DNA of 64,000 nt from an uncultured Clostridia bacterium (GCA_934130085.1 CAKOXK010000003.1:67352-131351), one strand, 5' to 3'. Shown: positions 35,590 to 45,286, numbered from the stretch's first letter. The notes: generated from the letters alone by a model not told the origin. Numbers and translations: made by a program.

Positions 35590-36676
35590 CTACTCTGTTT
35601 TCCTTTCTCTTTGTTGGAATGAAGAATAACGCTCCTACTATTATAGGTAAATAAAATACATATATTCTCCAAAATAGTATTGATAAATTTATTGTTCCAT
35701 TTTTGAATATTGTGTCGAATAATAGAAGAAAGCCACCTTCTGCTCCTATTCCGGCTCCCGGTGTTGGGAATATTGTCATGATAAGCATCAAAAAGGCTTG
35801 CGTTGTAATAATTTGTAGAAATGTGGCGCCCGAGTTGCCAAATGCTTTGTATATTGTATATGTGATTGCATAATATAATATGTTTTGTATAAACCCTATG
35901 GTTATCATTATAGTCAATGTTTTCTTTTGATTTTTCATTGCAACAAATTGCGAGCTGAAGTGTTCCACGCTTTTTTCAAATTTTTCAACTCTTGCTTCCG
36001 GGTCTTTTACTAATCTCCATTTGCCTATATGAATTTTTCCACCAAGCTTAATGCATGGCTTGGCAATTTTCATTACAAATTCCTTATGTGCTCCTGCTAA
36101 GAAGAATAGTACAACAACTGTTACGTTAATTAATATTCCTAAAACTCCGACCCACACTAAATCTTTAAATATACTTGTGAAGAATTTGAATTGTGAGATT
36201 ACTACTAATACCGTAAATAATATTAATGTAGTTTGTGTTAACACAAATTTCATAGTTAAGACTGACAGTGCATCTGATGTTCTTTTGCCTTCTTTGTTCA
36301 TTACATACGCTTGCATTAGTTGTCCGCCTGATGCAAATGGTGTTAAATTGTTAAATAACTGGCCTATCATTGTTATTTTAAAAGCATTACCAAATGTTTG
36401 TGCTGGGTATAGTTTTTTTACTGGAACATAAAGTGTTATTGCCTCTGCAACCCACATTCCAATTAGACATACAAGTCCCGCAAAAACCCAGCCATAATTG
36501 GCTTCTTGTAAAATTTTTTGAATATTTTCTATTCCATCTACATTAATTAAATATGCAAATATACATATAAGTAAAGCTATAATAAATAAAATATTTAACT
36601 TATAAAGTTTTTTGTTTTTATTTATTTTTTTCTTTTCTATTTCTTGTAGTTTCTTTTCTTCTTCTGACGATTTCAC
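35561..36676 (-). CDS. LPG synthase transmembrane domain/flippase-like protein (UPF0104)
   Basis: A 371-aa polytopic protein with 7-8 membrane helices. The LPG_synthase_TM/AglD2 signature is visible: ITMIGQLFNNLTPFASGGQL and the FPTPGAGIGAEGGF loop. Family members flip or modify lipids (the N-terminal part of MprF flips lysyl-phosphatidylglycerol); the synthase half is absent, so this is a lone flippase-type unit. The start is GTG after GAGGAG. It is translated in an overlap with the VanW gene. Confidence 0.85.
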   Translation of the reverse strand: MKSSEEEKKLQEIEKKKINKNKKLYKLNILFIIALLICIFAYLINVDGIENIQKILQEANYGWVFAGLVCLIGMWVAEAITLYVPVKKLYPAQTFGNAFKITMIGQLFNNLTPFASGGQLMQAYVMNKEGKRTSDALSVLTMKFVLTQTTLILFTVLVVISQFKFFTSIFKDLVWVGVLGILINVTVVVLFFLAGAHKEFVMKIAKPCIKLGGKIHIGKWRLVKDPEARVEKFEKSVEHFSSQFVAMKNQKKTLTIMITIGFIQNILYYAITYTIYKAFGNSGATFLQIITTQAFLMLIMTIFPTPGAGIGAEGGFLLLFDTIFKNGTINLSILFWRIYVFYLPIIVGALFFIPTKRKENRVDECNTLHRE

Positions 36677-36888
36677 ATTTAACTCCTCGCATTTTTGTTT
36701 TGGTTGGTATTTATGCCTTGCTCTTTCAAGTCATTTGCATAATTATAATAATCTTTTAATATTTTGATGATTTTTTATGGTTATTATTTTGCATACAATT
36801 TATATACATCTTATTTGTTTATAACAATTATTATATTTCTCTCTTTATAAGCAATATTTTTTTATATTATAATATTTTACGATTAGTA

Positions 36889-36917
36889 TTGAATTTTTTG
36901 ATTATTCAATGTATAAT
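36889..36917 (+). promoter_or_regulatory. Promoter of tRNA-Arg(ACG)
   Basis: TTGAAT (36889-36894) and a perfect TATAAT (36912-36917) with 17-bp spacing, 12 nt before the tRNA. Confidence 0.85.
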
Positions 36918-36929
36918 AATCATTGTTAT

Positions 36930-37006
<77 letters not shown>

Positions 37007-37011
37007 TTTTT

Positions 37012-38751
37012 TTATTTATTTTTTGAGATTTCTTTTTCAGCTTTCTTTATTTCTTCATATCTTTTTACTTTTTGAGTTGTAGTTTTGCTCATTGGTTCAT
37101 CTGTTATTGTTATTTGTTTTATGTGTTTGAATGTAGGCAATGTTTTGTTTATTTCTTTTATATCTTTCCAGATTAATTTTTCGTAGTCTTTTTCTTCTTT
37201 TTCTCCAAAAGCTTTTTGAATTGTTTCTTTATCATATACTATTTTTGCAGCAAGTACTGTATCTGTTTTTGAACTTTCTCTTGAGAATACCATACTTTCT
37301 GCTACATAAGGAAGTTTGTTTATTAAGAATTCTAGCTCTTGTGGATATACATTTTTTCCATTTCTTAATACTATTATATCTTTCTTTCTTCCTGTTATGA
37401 ATAGGAATCCATCCTTATCGATATACCCGTAGTCTCCTGTTTTGAACCATCCATCTTCAAATGCGTCTTCTGTTTTCTTTTCATCATTATAATAGCCGAG
37501 CATTATGTTTGGACCTTTAGCTACAATCTCACCTATTCCTTGCTTATCAGGATTTAAAATTCTTATTTCTACGTTATCAAGTGGATATCCACATGAACCT
37601 GGTCTGTGCTTTGTTTCCCCTTCAGCTACTAGTACTGGTGATGTCTCAGTTAACCCATAGCCTTGAATTGAGTTTATTCCAAAATTGTCAAACCCAATTA
37701 CTGTGTCTTTATCAAGTGAAGCTGCTCCATATAATATTATTCTTAGCTTTCCTCCAAAGTTATCATTTATAGCCTTGAATAGCTTGTTTCTAACATCGAT
37801 ATGGCATTTTAATAAGCCATTTGATACTTTTACCATTGTGTTTATTAGCTTTGTTTTTCCTTGATCTGCAATTCCTTTGTTGATTTTTTTATACATTGTT
37901 TCAAGAACTAATGGAACTGCTACAAATATACTAACTTCGTATTCTTTTAAGTTCTCCTGAATGTGACGTAATCCATCACAAAATGCAACGCAAGCTCCAC
38001 TATAAAAACCATACAGAATTGTTATACTTGACTCAAATGTGTGATGAATTGGCAAGAATGATAGCAATGTATCTGTTGGCAACATTTTAAAATGAGCTTG
38101 ATAGGCATATATGTTTGAGCAAATATTTTTTTGAGATAGCATTACAATTTTAGCAAGATCTGTTGTTCCTGATGTAAAAAGCATTATTGACATCTCGTTA
38201 TCGTCAATTTTAACATCATCATACTGCTTGTTGCCTTCTTTTAGTAATTTATTTCCTTCTTTTATTAACTCGCTTAACTTTTGGATTTCATTATCTTCAA
38301 TATCATCCATACAAATCAATGTGCTTAATTTGTTTGTTTCATCTGCTAATAGCTCCTTGAAAATATCAGCATACTTCTTTTCGAAGATTACGGCCTCAAC
38401 ATCACTCCTTTTAATTAGTGACTTGATTTCTTTTTCTGGTAATAATTTATCCATTGGAGCGATTACTAAACCTGCTGTTGTGACGCCAAAGTAACTAATT
38501 ACCCACTCGTATCTGTTTGAACCAATTAGAGCTATTCTTGAGATTTTTTTATTATTATTTAAAATAGCTGTACTAATTGCTTTTACATCATTAATTGTAT
38601 CAGCAAACGTCTTATTTATATATTCAGCCGGCTTTTTTTCTGGGTCTTTTTTATATTTATAAGCAATGTTATCTTTATAATTTTCATAACAAAAATCCAT
38701 TAGCTCTCTGAAGTTATTTAACTCTGGATTCATTTTTACTTTCTTTTTCAT
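37012..38751 (-). CDS. Long-chain acyl-CoA synthetase (AMP-forming)
   Basis: A 579-aa ANL-superfamily ligase that activates a fatty acid as acyl-AMP and passes it to CoA. The P-loop-like motif is MLFTSGTTDLAK, less canonical than TSGTTGxPK. Further: SFLPIHHTFES, GYGLTETSPVL, GWFKTGDYGYIDKDGFLFITGRKKD and the C-terminal catalytic Lys region (PMSKTTTQKVKR). No membrane helix is seen. GAGG precedes the ATG. It is monocistronic. The substrate chain length is unknown; an acyl-ACP ligase role is possible. Confidence 0.88.
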   Translation of the reverse strand: MKKKVKMNPELNNFRELMDFCYENYKDNIAYKYKKDPEKKPAEYINKTFADTINDVKAISTAILNNNKKISRIALIGSNRYEWVISYFGVTTAGLVIAPMDKLLPEKEIKSLIKRSDVEAVIFEKKYADIFKELLADETNKLSTLICMDDIEDNEIQKLSELIKEGNKLLKEGNKQYDDVKIDDNEMSIMLFTSGTTDLAKIVMLSQKNICSNIYAYQAHFKMLPTDTLLSFLPIHHTFESSITILYGFYSGACVAFCDGLRHIQENLKEYEVSIFVAVPLVLETMYKKINKGIADQGKTKLINTMVKVSNGLLKCHIDVRNKLFKAINDNFGGKLRIILYGAASLDKDTVIGFDNFGINSIQGYGLTETSPVLVAEGETKHRPGSCGYPLDNVEIRILNPDKQGIGEIVAKGPNIMLGYYNDEKKTEDAFEDGWFKTGDYGYIDKDGFLFITGRKKDIIVLRNGKNVYPQELEFLINKLPYVAESMVFSRESSKTDTVLAAKIVYDKETIQKAFGEKEEKDYEKLIWKDIKEINKTLPTFKHIKQITITDEPMSKTTTQKVKRYEEIKKAEKEISKNK

Positions 38752-38908
38752 ATTAATTCCTCTTTAATTATTAATTTTTATAAGCACTTTCACTTTATTT
38801 CATTTTTATAAGTACTTTATTCTGTGTTTATGAATTTCAAAAATTCATTAGTATATTATAATATAATTGTATTTTTTTCAAGTGTTATGAACAATTTGTG
38901 TCATATTG

Positions 38909-38946
38909 AAAAAGCTCCAAAAGATGTTACTCTTCTGAAGCTTTTT
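38909..38946 (-). terminator. Intrinsic terminator after the 93-aa gene
   Basis: On the minus strand AAAAGCTTCAGAAGA pairs with TCTTTTGGAGCTTTT (few mismatches) and ends in TTTTT. It begins right after the stop codon of 38949-39230. Confidence 0.8.
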
Positions 38947-38948
38947 GT

Positions 38949-39230
38949 TTATGCTACAACATTTGTTTCTTGATTTTTTATGCTGTCTTCTATTATGTAT
39001 TTCATTTGTTCTAAATCATTGTTGCTTGCTATAAATGTATCAATTATATTTTCTACTAAATTTTCATTATTTGATATATCTTGAAAAATAATTTCTGTTT
39101 TGTCTCCTATATTTATCAAGTCTTTTTGTACTATTTTTACTCCATAACGTTTTTCTTTAATAATATAGTATTCTGTTTGCTCCTTTACTGTTTTTGATGT
39201 TATTTCAACTTTTAAATAAAGTCTCTCCAT
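38949..39230 (-). CDS. Small protein, DUF6514-like (93 aa)
   Basis: A 93-aa soluble protein with a strand-turn-strand start (YYIIKEKRYGVKIVQKD) and a helical end (NDLEQMKYIIEDSI). This layout is that of the DUF6514 proteins common in Clostridia, whose function is unknown; the match is by eye only. GAGG lies ~6 nt before the ATG, and a terminator follows immediately. Confidence 0.6.
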   Translation of the reverse strand: MERLYLKVEITSKTVKEQTEYYIIKEKRYGVKIVQKDLINIGDKTEIIFQDISNNENLVENIIDTFIASNNDLEQMKYIIEDSIKNQETNVVA

Positions 39231-39374
39231 TTTTTCCTCTTTTCCTCTTTCGAAATTTCTAATTTTTGTTTTTAATTTAAATTGATTAAGTGATTTTCAT
39301 TCTTAATCATTTTTTGTGCTTTTATTTTTATCCCCTTTAGTTTTATTCTTTCATTTTCTTAAACTTTAAAAGAT

Positions 39375-39740
39375 TTAAACACTCATTTTTTCCTCTAACA
39401 AATCTTCACAATCAATTTTTTTTGCAACATACATTATGAATGCTTTCACGCTTGGTTTTTCATAATGTTTAAGATTAAAATAATTCTGTATTATTTCATC
39501 TTCTGTATTCAGATACATTATTGAAAGTAATTTTGATAAACTCCACCTCACATTTACTGTATCTGTTTCAAATTTCCACGCAATGTCTTTATATAACATA
39601 TTAAAATTTCTTATATAATACGAATTTCTATTTACCATCTCTATTGCTGATATTAAATACTCGTATGCCATTGAATTCCTTCTTAATTTGAAATACGACA
39701 GTTCTGCTGAAATCTTATCATATAGGGGGATCTTGGTCAC
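39375..39740 (-). CDS. Stand-alone Spo0A C-terminal-type DNA-binding protein
   Basis: A 121-aa protein covering just the sigma-like DNA-binding domain of Spo0A, without a receiver domain. The match lies in the helices AYEYLISAIEMVNRNSYYI, LYKDIAWKFETDTVNVRWSLSKLL and the end EKPSVKAFIMYVAKKI, aligning with the PSRVERAIRHAI region of Spo0A. The start is a GTG with AAGGA ~11 nt upstream. A Spo0A-type box (39785-39791) lies ~45 bp before it, suggesting auto- or Spo0A-control. It may act as a competitor or accessory of Spo0A. Confidence 0.75.
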   Translation of the reverse strand: MTKIPLYDKISAELSYFKLRRNSMAYEYLISAIEMVNRNSYYIRNFNMLYKDIAWKFETDTVNVRWSLSKLLSIMYLNTEDEIIQNYFNLKHYEKPSVKAFIMYVAKKIDCEDLLEEKMSV

Positions 39741-39784
39741 AATTTTTCCAATTCCTTCCCACTCATTCCACTCATGTAGAATTT

Positions 39785-39791
39785 TGTCGAA
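39785..39791 (+). promoter_or_regulatory. Candidate Spo0A box
   Basis: TTTTGTCGAAAT contains a perfect TGTCGAA core. It lies in the divergent region between the Spo0A-C-type gene (minus) and the secreted-protein gene (plus), where it could act on either. Confidence 0.5.
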
Positions 39792-39945
39792 ATATGTAGT
39801 ATTATGTCAGTGTATACATAAATATGTAATACAATGATTATTGCAACTTGCGATTTTAATTTTTCACATGTTGTGGTAATAAAACGAAAGATGGTGGGCA
39901 AGATAAGTTGTTACAATGTTTTTTCACACTTTAAGGAGGAACTCT

Positions 39946-40386
39946 ATGAAGAATTTGAAGAAAAAGATTTTAGCAACTATTGTTTCAATTGCCACTGCTA
40001 TTGCAATGTTTGCAACTCCTGTATGTGCAGCTAATACAGATGCACCTGTAGAACAGGAAAACACGGCACGGCAGAGTGTAGGTGGTTTACTTGCTGGTGG
40101 TCAGGCTACTATCCATGGTGGAAGTGGTTCAGTATATGTTTACCTTAGTTCAGGTAACTGGTGGACCGACATCATGTGTGGCACTGCATCAACCGGAGCA
40201 TCAGGGAATGTTCGTTGCTATGTAACATTTCCTGATGGAGATACTACATACTTAGGAACAATTGATGCAAGTGGTGATCATACCGATTATACCGAATTCA
40301 ATCACTGCCCTTCTGGCACATATCGTTTTACTTTCGAAAGTGATTCGACTGACACTTATGATGTTTATGCACGTATGTATGATTAA
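39946..40386 (+). CDS. Small secreted cysteine-containing protein (146 aa)
   Basis: The ATG at 39946 is preceded by AAGGAGG; upstream in-frame starts have none. A signal peptide (KKKILATIVSIATAIAMFATPVCAAN) is expected to be cut near residue 29. The mature ~115 residues are beta-rich, with three cysteines (DIMCGT, VRCYVTF, FNHCPSG), many Thr/Ser/Gly/Asp, and few Lys. Codons are less AT-biased than in neighbours, hinting at different origin. It converges with the membrane-bound XRE regulator, sharing a terminator. No family recognised; a secreted effector or antimicrobial is speculative. Confidence 0.75.
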   Translation: MKNLKKKILATIVSIATAIAMFATPVCAANTDAPVEQENTARQSVGGLLAGGQATIHGGSGSVYVYLSSGNWWTDIMCGTASTGASGNVRCYVTFPDGDTTYLGTIDASGDHTDYTEFNHCPSGTYRFTFESDSTDTYDVYARMYD

Positions 40387-40412
40387 TTCTTTACCCACCA
40401 TCTTTTACTTCG

Positions 40413-40441
40413 TAGCCTATAACTTAGTTATAGGCTATTTT
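40413..40441. terminator. Bidirectional terminator
   Basis: TAGCCTATAAC TTA GTTATAGGCTA followed by TTTT. It serves the secreted-protein gene; the stop codon of the convergent XRE gene lies inside it. Confidence 0.85.
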
Positions 40442-41590
40442 CACGTCTTTTTCAGTTGTACAATTATATTGTATTTTGAATTCTTTCAGCTTTTTGCTTT
40501 CTTTAGTTGTATAACAATGTGGTATTCCGCTTTCTCTTTCATAGCTTATTTTCTCTTCACCCTTTTTTATACTAACCAAGTCTTTACTTCCTTTAACAAA
40601 TGTTATTGGACTTATTGCACCTGATATCACTTTTTTAGGCAAATTTCTATAACTCGTTGGCAAAAATGTTAATATATAATTTGCTCCAACATATATATTA
40701 TCATTTTCTACCTCTTCACTTCTAATATTCATATTGTTTGAACTACAAAAGTATCTCGTTTTACTCCTACAGTCCAGCCACAAATATGATTTTCCTTTTT
40801 CTATACCTGCATCATCATATGTAATCGTATTGATTTTAAACATCCCGTCTTTATACCACACGTAGTTCTTTTCCTTTATAATTGTGTCATTGTATTCCAG
40901 TATTTCTGCATAGTAGTTATTTATATTATTAAGCCCTTTTATTTTCTTAATTAATTGTGATAATACCACAAATTTGTATACAGAAAACCCTGCATAAGTT
41001 AGTAAGATAATTGCTATTAATATTCTCAATATTTTTCCAATTATCTTTTTATGTATTCTGGCCTTCTCAGTATTTCCGTTCCCTGACAATGTTGGATATA
41101 GGTAAGGTACAAAATTTTTCTTTGCTTCTTCTAATGCTTTTTGCTTTATTTCATCTTCATTGACTACTGGAGTTTTGTCAATATTACTTTTCTCTAAATG
41201 AATATCAGTTAATTCTCTTGAAATCTCATTATCTATATATTTTTGACCCCTTTTATTTTCTGGTAATGTTAAAGGCTTTGCACCCTCTTCATCACATTTT
41301 TGTTTAGCATATAATTTTGCTAATTCTTTAAAATCGATTTCACCCTCACACATTAATATTGAAGTAGAAATATTTAAGCCCCTCGCTACAGCTTCTATTG
41401 AGGACATTGATGGATTACAATCTGAAGCTTCCCATTTTGATATGGTCTGCCTTGATACTCCTGTCCTAAAGGCCAGCTCTTCCTGAGAAAGGTTAAGTGC
41501 TTTTCTCAGTTTTAGAATATTTTTAACTGCTCTCGTTTTATCCGTTTTCTTTTTCTTATGCTTATCTTTCTCACTTACTTTTGCATTCAT
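40424..41590 (-). CDS. Membrane-bound XRE-family transcriptional regulator
   Basis: A 388-aa protein. The N-terminal helix-turn-helix (residues ~22-78; LRKALNLSQEELAFRTGVSRQTISKWE) is of the Cro/C1 type. A basic linker leads to one membrane helix (~183-205, RILIAIILLTYAGFSVYKF), and an external domain of ~170 residues follows with SYLWLDCRSKTRYFC. The design suggests a one-component sensor that reads an external signal and acts on DNA at the membrane. Its mRNA leader has a six-codon upstream frame. Its likely target, the adjacent secreted protein, is inferred. Confidence 0.82.
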   Translation of the reverse strand: MNAKVSEKDKHKKKKTDKTRAVKNILKLRKALNLSQEELAFRTGVSRQTISKWEASDCNPSMSSIEAVARGLNISTSILMCEGEIDFKELAKLYAKQKCDEEGAKPLTLPENKRGQKYIDNEISRELTDIHLEKSNIDKTPVVNEDEIKQKALEEAKKNFVPYLYPTLSGNGNTEKARIHKKIIGKILRILIAIILLTYAGFSVYKFVVLSQLIKKIKGLNNINNYYAEILEYNDTIIKEKNYVWYKDGMFKINTITYDDAGIEKGKSYLWLDCRSKTRYFCSSNNMNIRSEEVENDNIYVGANYILTFLPTSYRNLPKKVISGAISPITFVKGSKDLVSIKKGEEKISYERESGIPHCYTTKESKKLKEFKIQYNCTTEKDVKIAYN

Positions 41591-41591
41591 A

Positions 41592-41612
41592 CTATTTACT
41601 CCTTTTGTTCAC
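41592..41612 (-). promoter_or_regulatory. Six-codon upstream frame before the XRE regulator
   Basis: A near-perfect AAAGGAGGTGATT site (41617-41628) is followed by GTG AAC AAA AGG AGT AAA TAG. The AAGGAG inside this frame is the ribosome site of the regulator, whose ATG begins one base after the TAG. This arrangement couples regulator translation to the leader. Confidence 0.6.
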
Positions 41613-41628
41613 TTCAATCACCTCCTTT

Positions 41629-42857
41629 GTTATAAAATCGAAATTATTTTATATTTTCAAAAAGGAAATGAGTACCAACTTTTGTTTGCAAAATGATATT
41701 TTTTTAAGATTTTTTCATTTTATCTGTTATTAATTGGTACTTTTGAAGTCATTTTTTGTTATTTTCGATAAATATTATCATTCTTTACATTAGAATGTTA
41801 ACGATGTTATATAAAAGCTTGGCAAATTAAGCTTTTTTTGAGTAAAAAAATCATTTATAACGTTAAAATATAATTTGACTTGTTTTTTCATATAAATCCT
41901 GTTAAATCAATGTTTTTTAGCATTTTTATCTAAAATTAATTTATTGCTTTTTTTGTTAAATTTTACGTTTTTTCTTTTTTAAAAATTTTTTTTATTTTTT
42001 AAAGTTTTAATGCAAATTTTTAAATTTATATGATGTTATAATATTAATTATGTAAATTCTTTGCAAACTTTTTCCATTTTTATGTTTGTATTGAAGGCCT
42101 ATTTTATATCATTAAAAAAAGTTTGCAAAAATTTTTGTTTTCCTTATCGCCGTAAGGTTTTACGGTTTTAGATGTTTTTATGTCGGAAATTTACTTTTAA
42201 AATTAAAAATTAGTGCAACTAGATAAATATAAGTATATGTAAATGTATATGAGTGAATATTTTAGATTTATATTGTTGGCTGACCAGATTTAATAGGAAT
42301 TTTTATAAAATTTCTGTTATGCAGATAAGTTTGATTTAACAATGTTTATTTATATATAAATGTTCTTTGAATAATCTTCTAATAAGTATTTCATATAAAT
42401 TTATATCACTAAAACTAAAAGAGCAGTATGGTATGGAAATACAATCATACTGCTTTAAAAATGCCCAATGTGTCATCAACTTTCAATTAATCTAAAGGCT
42501 ATCTCTAGTTTTTGAAAAATATTTATTTTAATTTAAAGAAAAATCAAATTAGGAAATTTTTATTTTTTTAAGCCAAGGAATTAATGAAAATCTGACAATT
42601 AAAATAATATCATGAACACTTTGTGAAATCAATATTTTGGAAAACTATGTTAAATTTGTGTAATAAGAAATTTGTTATCATAGTTCTAGAAATGGCCATA
42701 ATACAATTGGAAAATGCTTAGATCAATTTAGTCTTTTTATAAATATTAATAAATTAGGGAACAAATTAGTAAAAATTTTATAATGAAAAATACTTAATTA
42801 ATATAAATTAACATTTTCATTATATTATTTTTTTACTTATAATTTTGAATGTTTTTT
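41629..42857. other. 1.2-kb gene-free, extremely AT-rich region
   Basis: No credible frame exists on either strand. It contains an inverted repeat (TTGCAAACTTTTT at 42061-42073 and its complement at 42114-42127), a terminator-like hairpin (42422-42454) and, at about 42585-42690, a decayed copy of the pilin leader (AATGAAAATCTGAC, ATCATGAACACTTTGTGAAATCAA, TTTGTGTAATAAGAAA). It may be the remains of a lost member of the neighbouring array. Confidence 0.6.
42422..42454 (+). terminator. Terminator-like hairpin
   Basis: AGCAGTATG and CATACTGCT form a 9-bp stem with a 15-base loop followed by TTT. No gene ends here now. Confidence 0.45.
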
Positions 42858-43053
42858 AATTAAGCTTTTAGATTAATGAAAATTTGATAAATAAAAAATA
42901 TCATGAAAACCTTGCGAAATCAACGCTTTTTAATCTTTAGTAAAATTCATGTAATAAGAAAAAAAATTTTATTTTTAAACCACTAAATCGAAAAATATTT
43001 TACAGCGAGTAAGGATTCTTCGATTTTTGTTTTTTAATTAATCTAAAAGATTA
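42858..43053 (+). promoter_or_regulatory. 195-bp palindrome-bounded leader, unit A
   Basis: The segment is bounded by TTAAGCTTTTAGATTAA-like and TTAATCTAAAAGATTAA palindromes. Inside, in order: an ATCATGAAAACCTTGCGAAATCAACG block, a TAAAAT(T)..TGTAATAAGAA block likely holding the promoter, and a hairpin with AAATCGA/TCGATTT arms followed by T's. The same arrangement precedes four other genes of the array. Upstream sequence and gene keep the same orientation. Confidence 0.75.
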
Positions 43054-43126
43054 ATGAAAAAGTAAAAAACAATGCAAACGCAGGTGTATCAATGCTTTGC
43101 AAAATTTTCAAGGAGAAAATTTAAAA

Positions 43127-45286
43127 ATGATGTATAAGAAAAATATACTAAAAAAGTTCAAAGTAAAACAATCTGGAATTACAATAATAGCCTTAGTAGT
43201 TACAATTATAATCCTATTAATACTTGCAGGAATAACAATAAGTATGGTAAGCAATGATGGAATTCTCGGAAAAGCAAAAAATGCTGCAGCAGTTTCAGAC
43301 AAATCTTCTGCTGAAGAAGAAATGAGCATGTATTTAGCAGGGTTAGACATTCAAAGAGAGCAAGAAGGAAATAACGGAAGACTTGCAGATTATTTAAGTG
43401 CAAATGTAGGAAACGATGGCTTAGAAGATTTTTTAAATAATGGAGATGGTTATGCTCAGGTAGCATATAAAGGTCACAATTACATGGTAAATCTAGATGA
43501 TGGTACATTCACATACATAGGAAAAACCGATGGCAAAGGTGTAAACAGACATTTAAAACAGATATTAAATAGTGATAATCAAGATGTACCAGGAATTGCA
43601 ATGGTAGAAGCAGGAGAGATTGAAACAGAAGATTTAGGCTGGAAAGTACTAAGTACAAACAGTAATGGAACAGTCAACTTGATAGCCAATGCAAATACAA
43701 GCTTTGAAATTTCAATTTCCGGAATTAATGGTTATACAAATGGTGTAAAAGCTTTAAATGAAATCTGCTCAAAACTATATGGAAATCTAGAGATTAATGG
43801 AAAGAAAGTATTATCAGCAAGGAGTGTAAATAGAGAAGACTTTTTCAACGTAACCTATTCAGTATCAAGAACTTACGAGAATAACAAGAAAATAGAACCC
43901 ATTATTAATCAATTAGATACGGCAAATCACGGCTTTTCTACAGAACAATTTAGTGATTATGTGGATATAGAAAACACCTCTGAAACACCATCAAGCAATG
44001 CAAGGATGCTAATGTCCAACGCTTCACCCACAATCACGAGCGCAAAGACTACAAGTAAAGATTCCACTTGCATGATTAATACAGGAAATAATTATTGGCT
44101 AGCCACTAGAAACGAATGGTGTGGATATAATAATAAAAATGGAGAAATGCAGTATTCAGAGGATTTAGCTTATGAATATTATCAACTAAATAATGTAAGA
44201 ACAGACGGGGTTTTAGGTGCATCCGCAATGTTCTTTGTAAATCAATATAGTTCATCAGGAGGTAATACAGGCGGTATTTGCTCATTACGTCCAGTAATAA
44301 CAGTTTCATCAAATAGTGTATCAGACACATCAGTAGGTTCAACAGTAAATGTAGATAGATTCTACAAAAATAAGAGTGGAAGTGAAGCACATGGATATAT
44401 AAAAGCTGATTCAATAGCAGCTTTACTTGGAAAAGACATAAAGTCAGTAAATAAGGTAAGTTCAGGTCTGCCAACAGTAGAATCAGATATGACATGGTCA
44501 AAACTAACAGATGGAGGATATGATTTACAATCAGGTTCATTTGATACAAGTAAATATGATTATTATATAGCAGATAGAGCAACAAAATTACAAGTAAGAT
44601 TAACAGGTGCACCAGCATATAATAATGGAGTATTAGCTTTAGATACAATTTGTAATAATTTGTATGGAAATTTAACAGAAATAAAACTAAAAGATGGGCA
44701 AACCAAAAAAGTAAAGGTAGTGTTAGCACGTGATGCAAAATTGGAAGACTTTATGGACAATAGTAAAATAAATGATACTTTATATGGAAGTTTGTGGACA
44801 ATGAATGTTAATGATTCAACAACGCCAAACAAGATAACATCAACTTGGAATAGCTATGCACCAACACTATTTACACAATATGAGAACATTGATAAAACAA
44901 AAGGAGCAAGCAAAGGATATTCAGATTCAAAAATATCATCATATAATATGAGCACAGGTGGAACAGAACAATGGCTTCCAGCAAAACAAAAAAGCTTATA
45001 TGCTTATGAAAAATATAACATCAATAAAAATTCAAACAATCCATGGTTAAAAGCTATTTACAATTATTATTCTAAAAATGCTAATCGAAACACAAGTAAT
45101 ATTAAAGTAGGTAGAAGCTTTTGGCTTTCATCTCGTTGCATTGATGCTAATTACGATTATGTAGGATTTATGCTTTACGAAGTTTTATCAAATGGTATAC
45201 TTAATGCACCTTATGTTTTCCTTTCTAGTAGCAATAGTTCGTCTTCTTCTAACAGTCTCCGTCCTGTATTACAGGTTTCTAAATAA
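43127..45286 (+). CDS. Prepilin-like double lectin-fold-type protein, copy A
   Basis: A 719-aa protein; ATG at 43127 lies 11 nt after AGGAG. Residues ~15-40 are the prepilin-like segment (QSGITIIALVVTII; Ala at the Glu5 position), then a helix and a spacer with the NNGDGYAQVAYKGHNYM motif. Two tandem homologous domains follow, each with ADRATKL/ANANTSF-like start, LYGNL, ARxxxxEDF, WLATR/WLSSR and an LRPV end. The last 41 codons before LRPVLQVSK differ from the paralogues. The layout resembles DUF6273/C-type-lectin-like folds. Only member of the array on the plus strand. Confidence 0.82.
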   Translation: MMYKKNILKKFKVKQSGITIIALVVTIIILLILAGITISMVSNDGILGKAKNAAAVSDKSSAEEEMSMYLAGLDIQREQEGNNGRLADYLSANVGNDGLEDFLNNGDGYAQVAYKGHNYMVNLDDGTFTYIGKTDGKGVNRHLKQILNSDNQDVPGIAMVEAGEIETEDLGWKVLSTNSNGTVNLIANANTSFEISISGINGYTNGVKALNEICSKLYGNLEINGKKVLSARSVNREDFFNVTYSVSRTYENNKKIEPIINQLDTANHGFSTEQFSDYVDIENTSETPSSNARMLMSNASPTITSAKTTSKDSTCMINTGNNYWLATRNEWCGYNNKNGEMQYSEDLAYEYYQLNNVRTDGVLGASAMFFVNQYSSSGGNTGGICSLRPVITVSSNSVSDTSVGSTVNVDRFYKNKSGSEAHGYIKADSIAALLGKDIKSVNKVSSGLPTVESDMTWSKLTDGGYDLQSGSFDTSKYDYYIADRATKLQVRLTGAPAYNNGVLALDTICNNLYGNLTEIKLKDGQTKKVKVVLARDAKLEDFMDNSKINDTLYGSLWTMNVNDSTTPNKITSTWNSYAPTLFTQYENIDKTKGASKGYSDSKISSYNMSTGGTEQWLPAKQKSLYAYEKYNINKNSNNPWLKAIYNYYSKNANRNTSNIKVGRSFWLSSRCIDANYDYVGFMLYEVLSNGILNAPYVFLSSSNSSSSSNSLRPVLQVSK
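45134..45256 (+). other. Hypervariable segment, copy A
   Basis: 41 codons between WLSS and LRPV. Compared with copies B, C and D the length is identical but most codons differ, whereas both flanks are conserved. See the corresponding segments at 47909, 50554 and 53052. Confidence 0.75.

Noticed and set aside
42858..43053. Sigma-54 promoter (TGG...TTGC) in the leader
   Set aside because: The spacing between GG and GC is 7 rather than 10 bases.
42858..43126. c-di-GMP riboswitch in the pilin leader
   Set aside because: Pilin genes of Clostridium often carry one, but the GEMM core motifs were not found in any of the five leaders.
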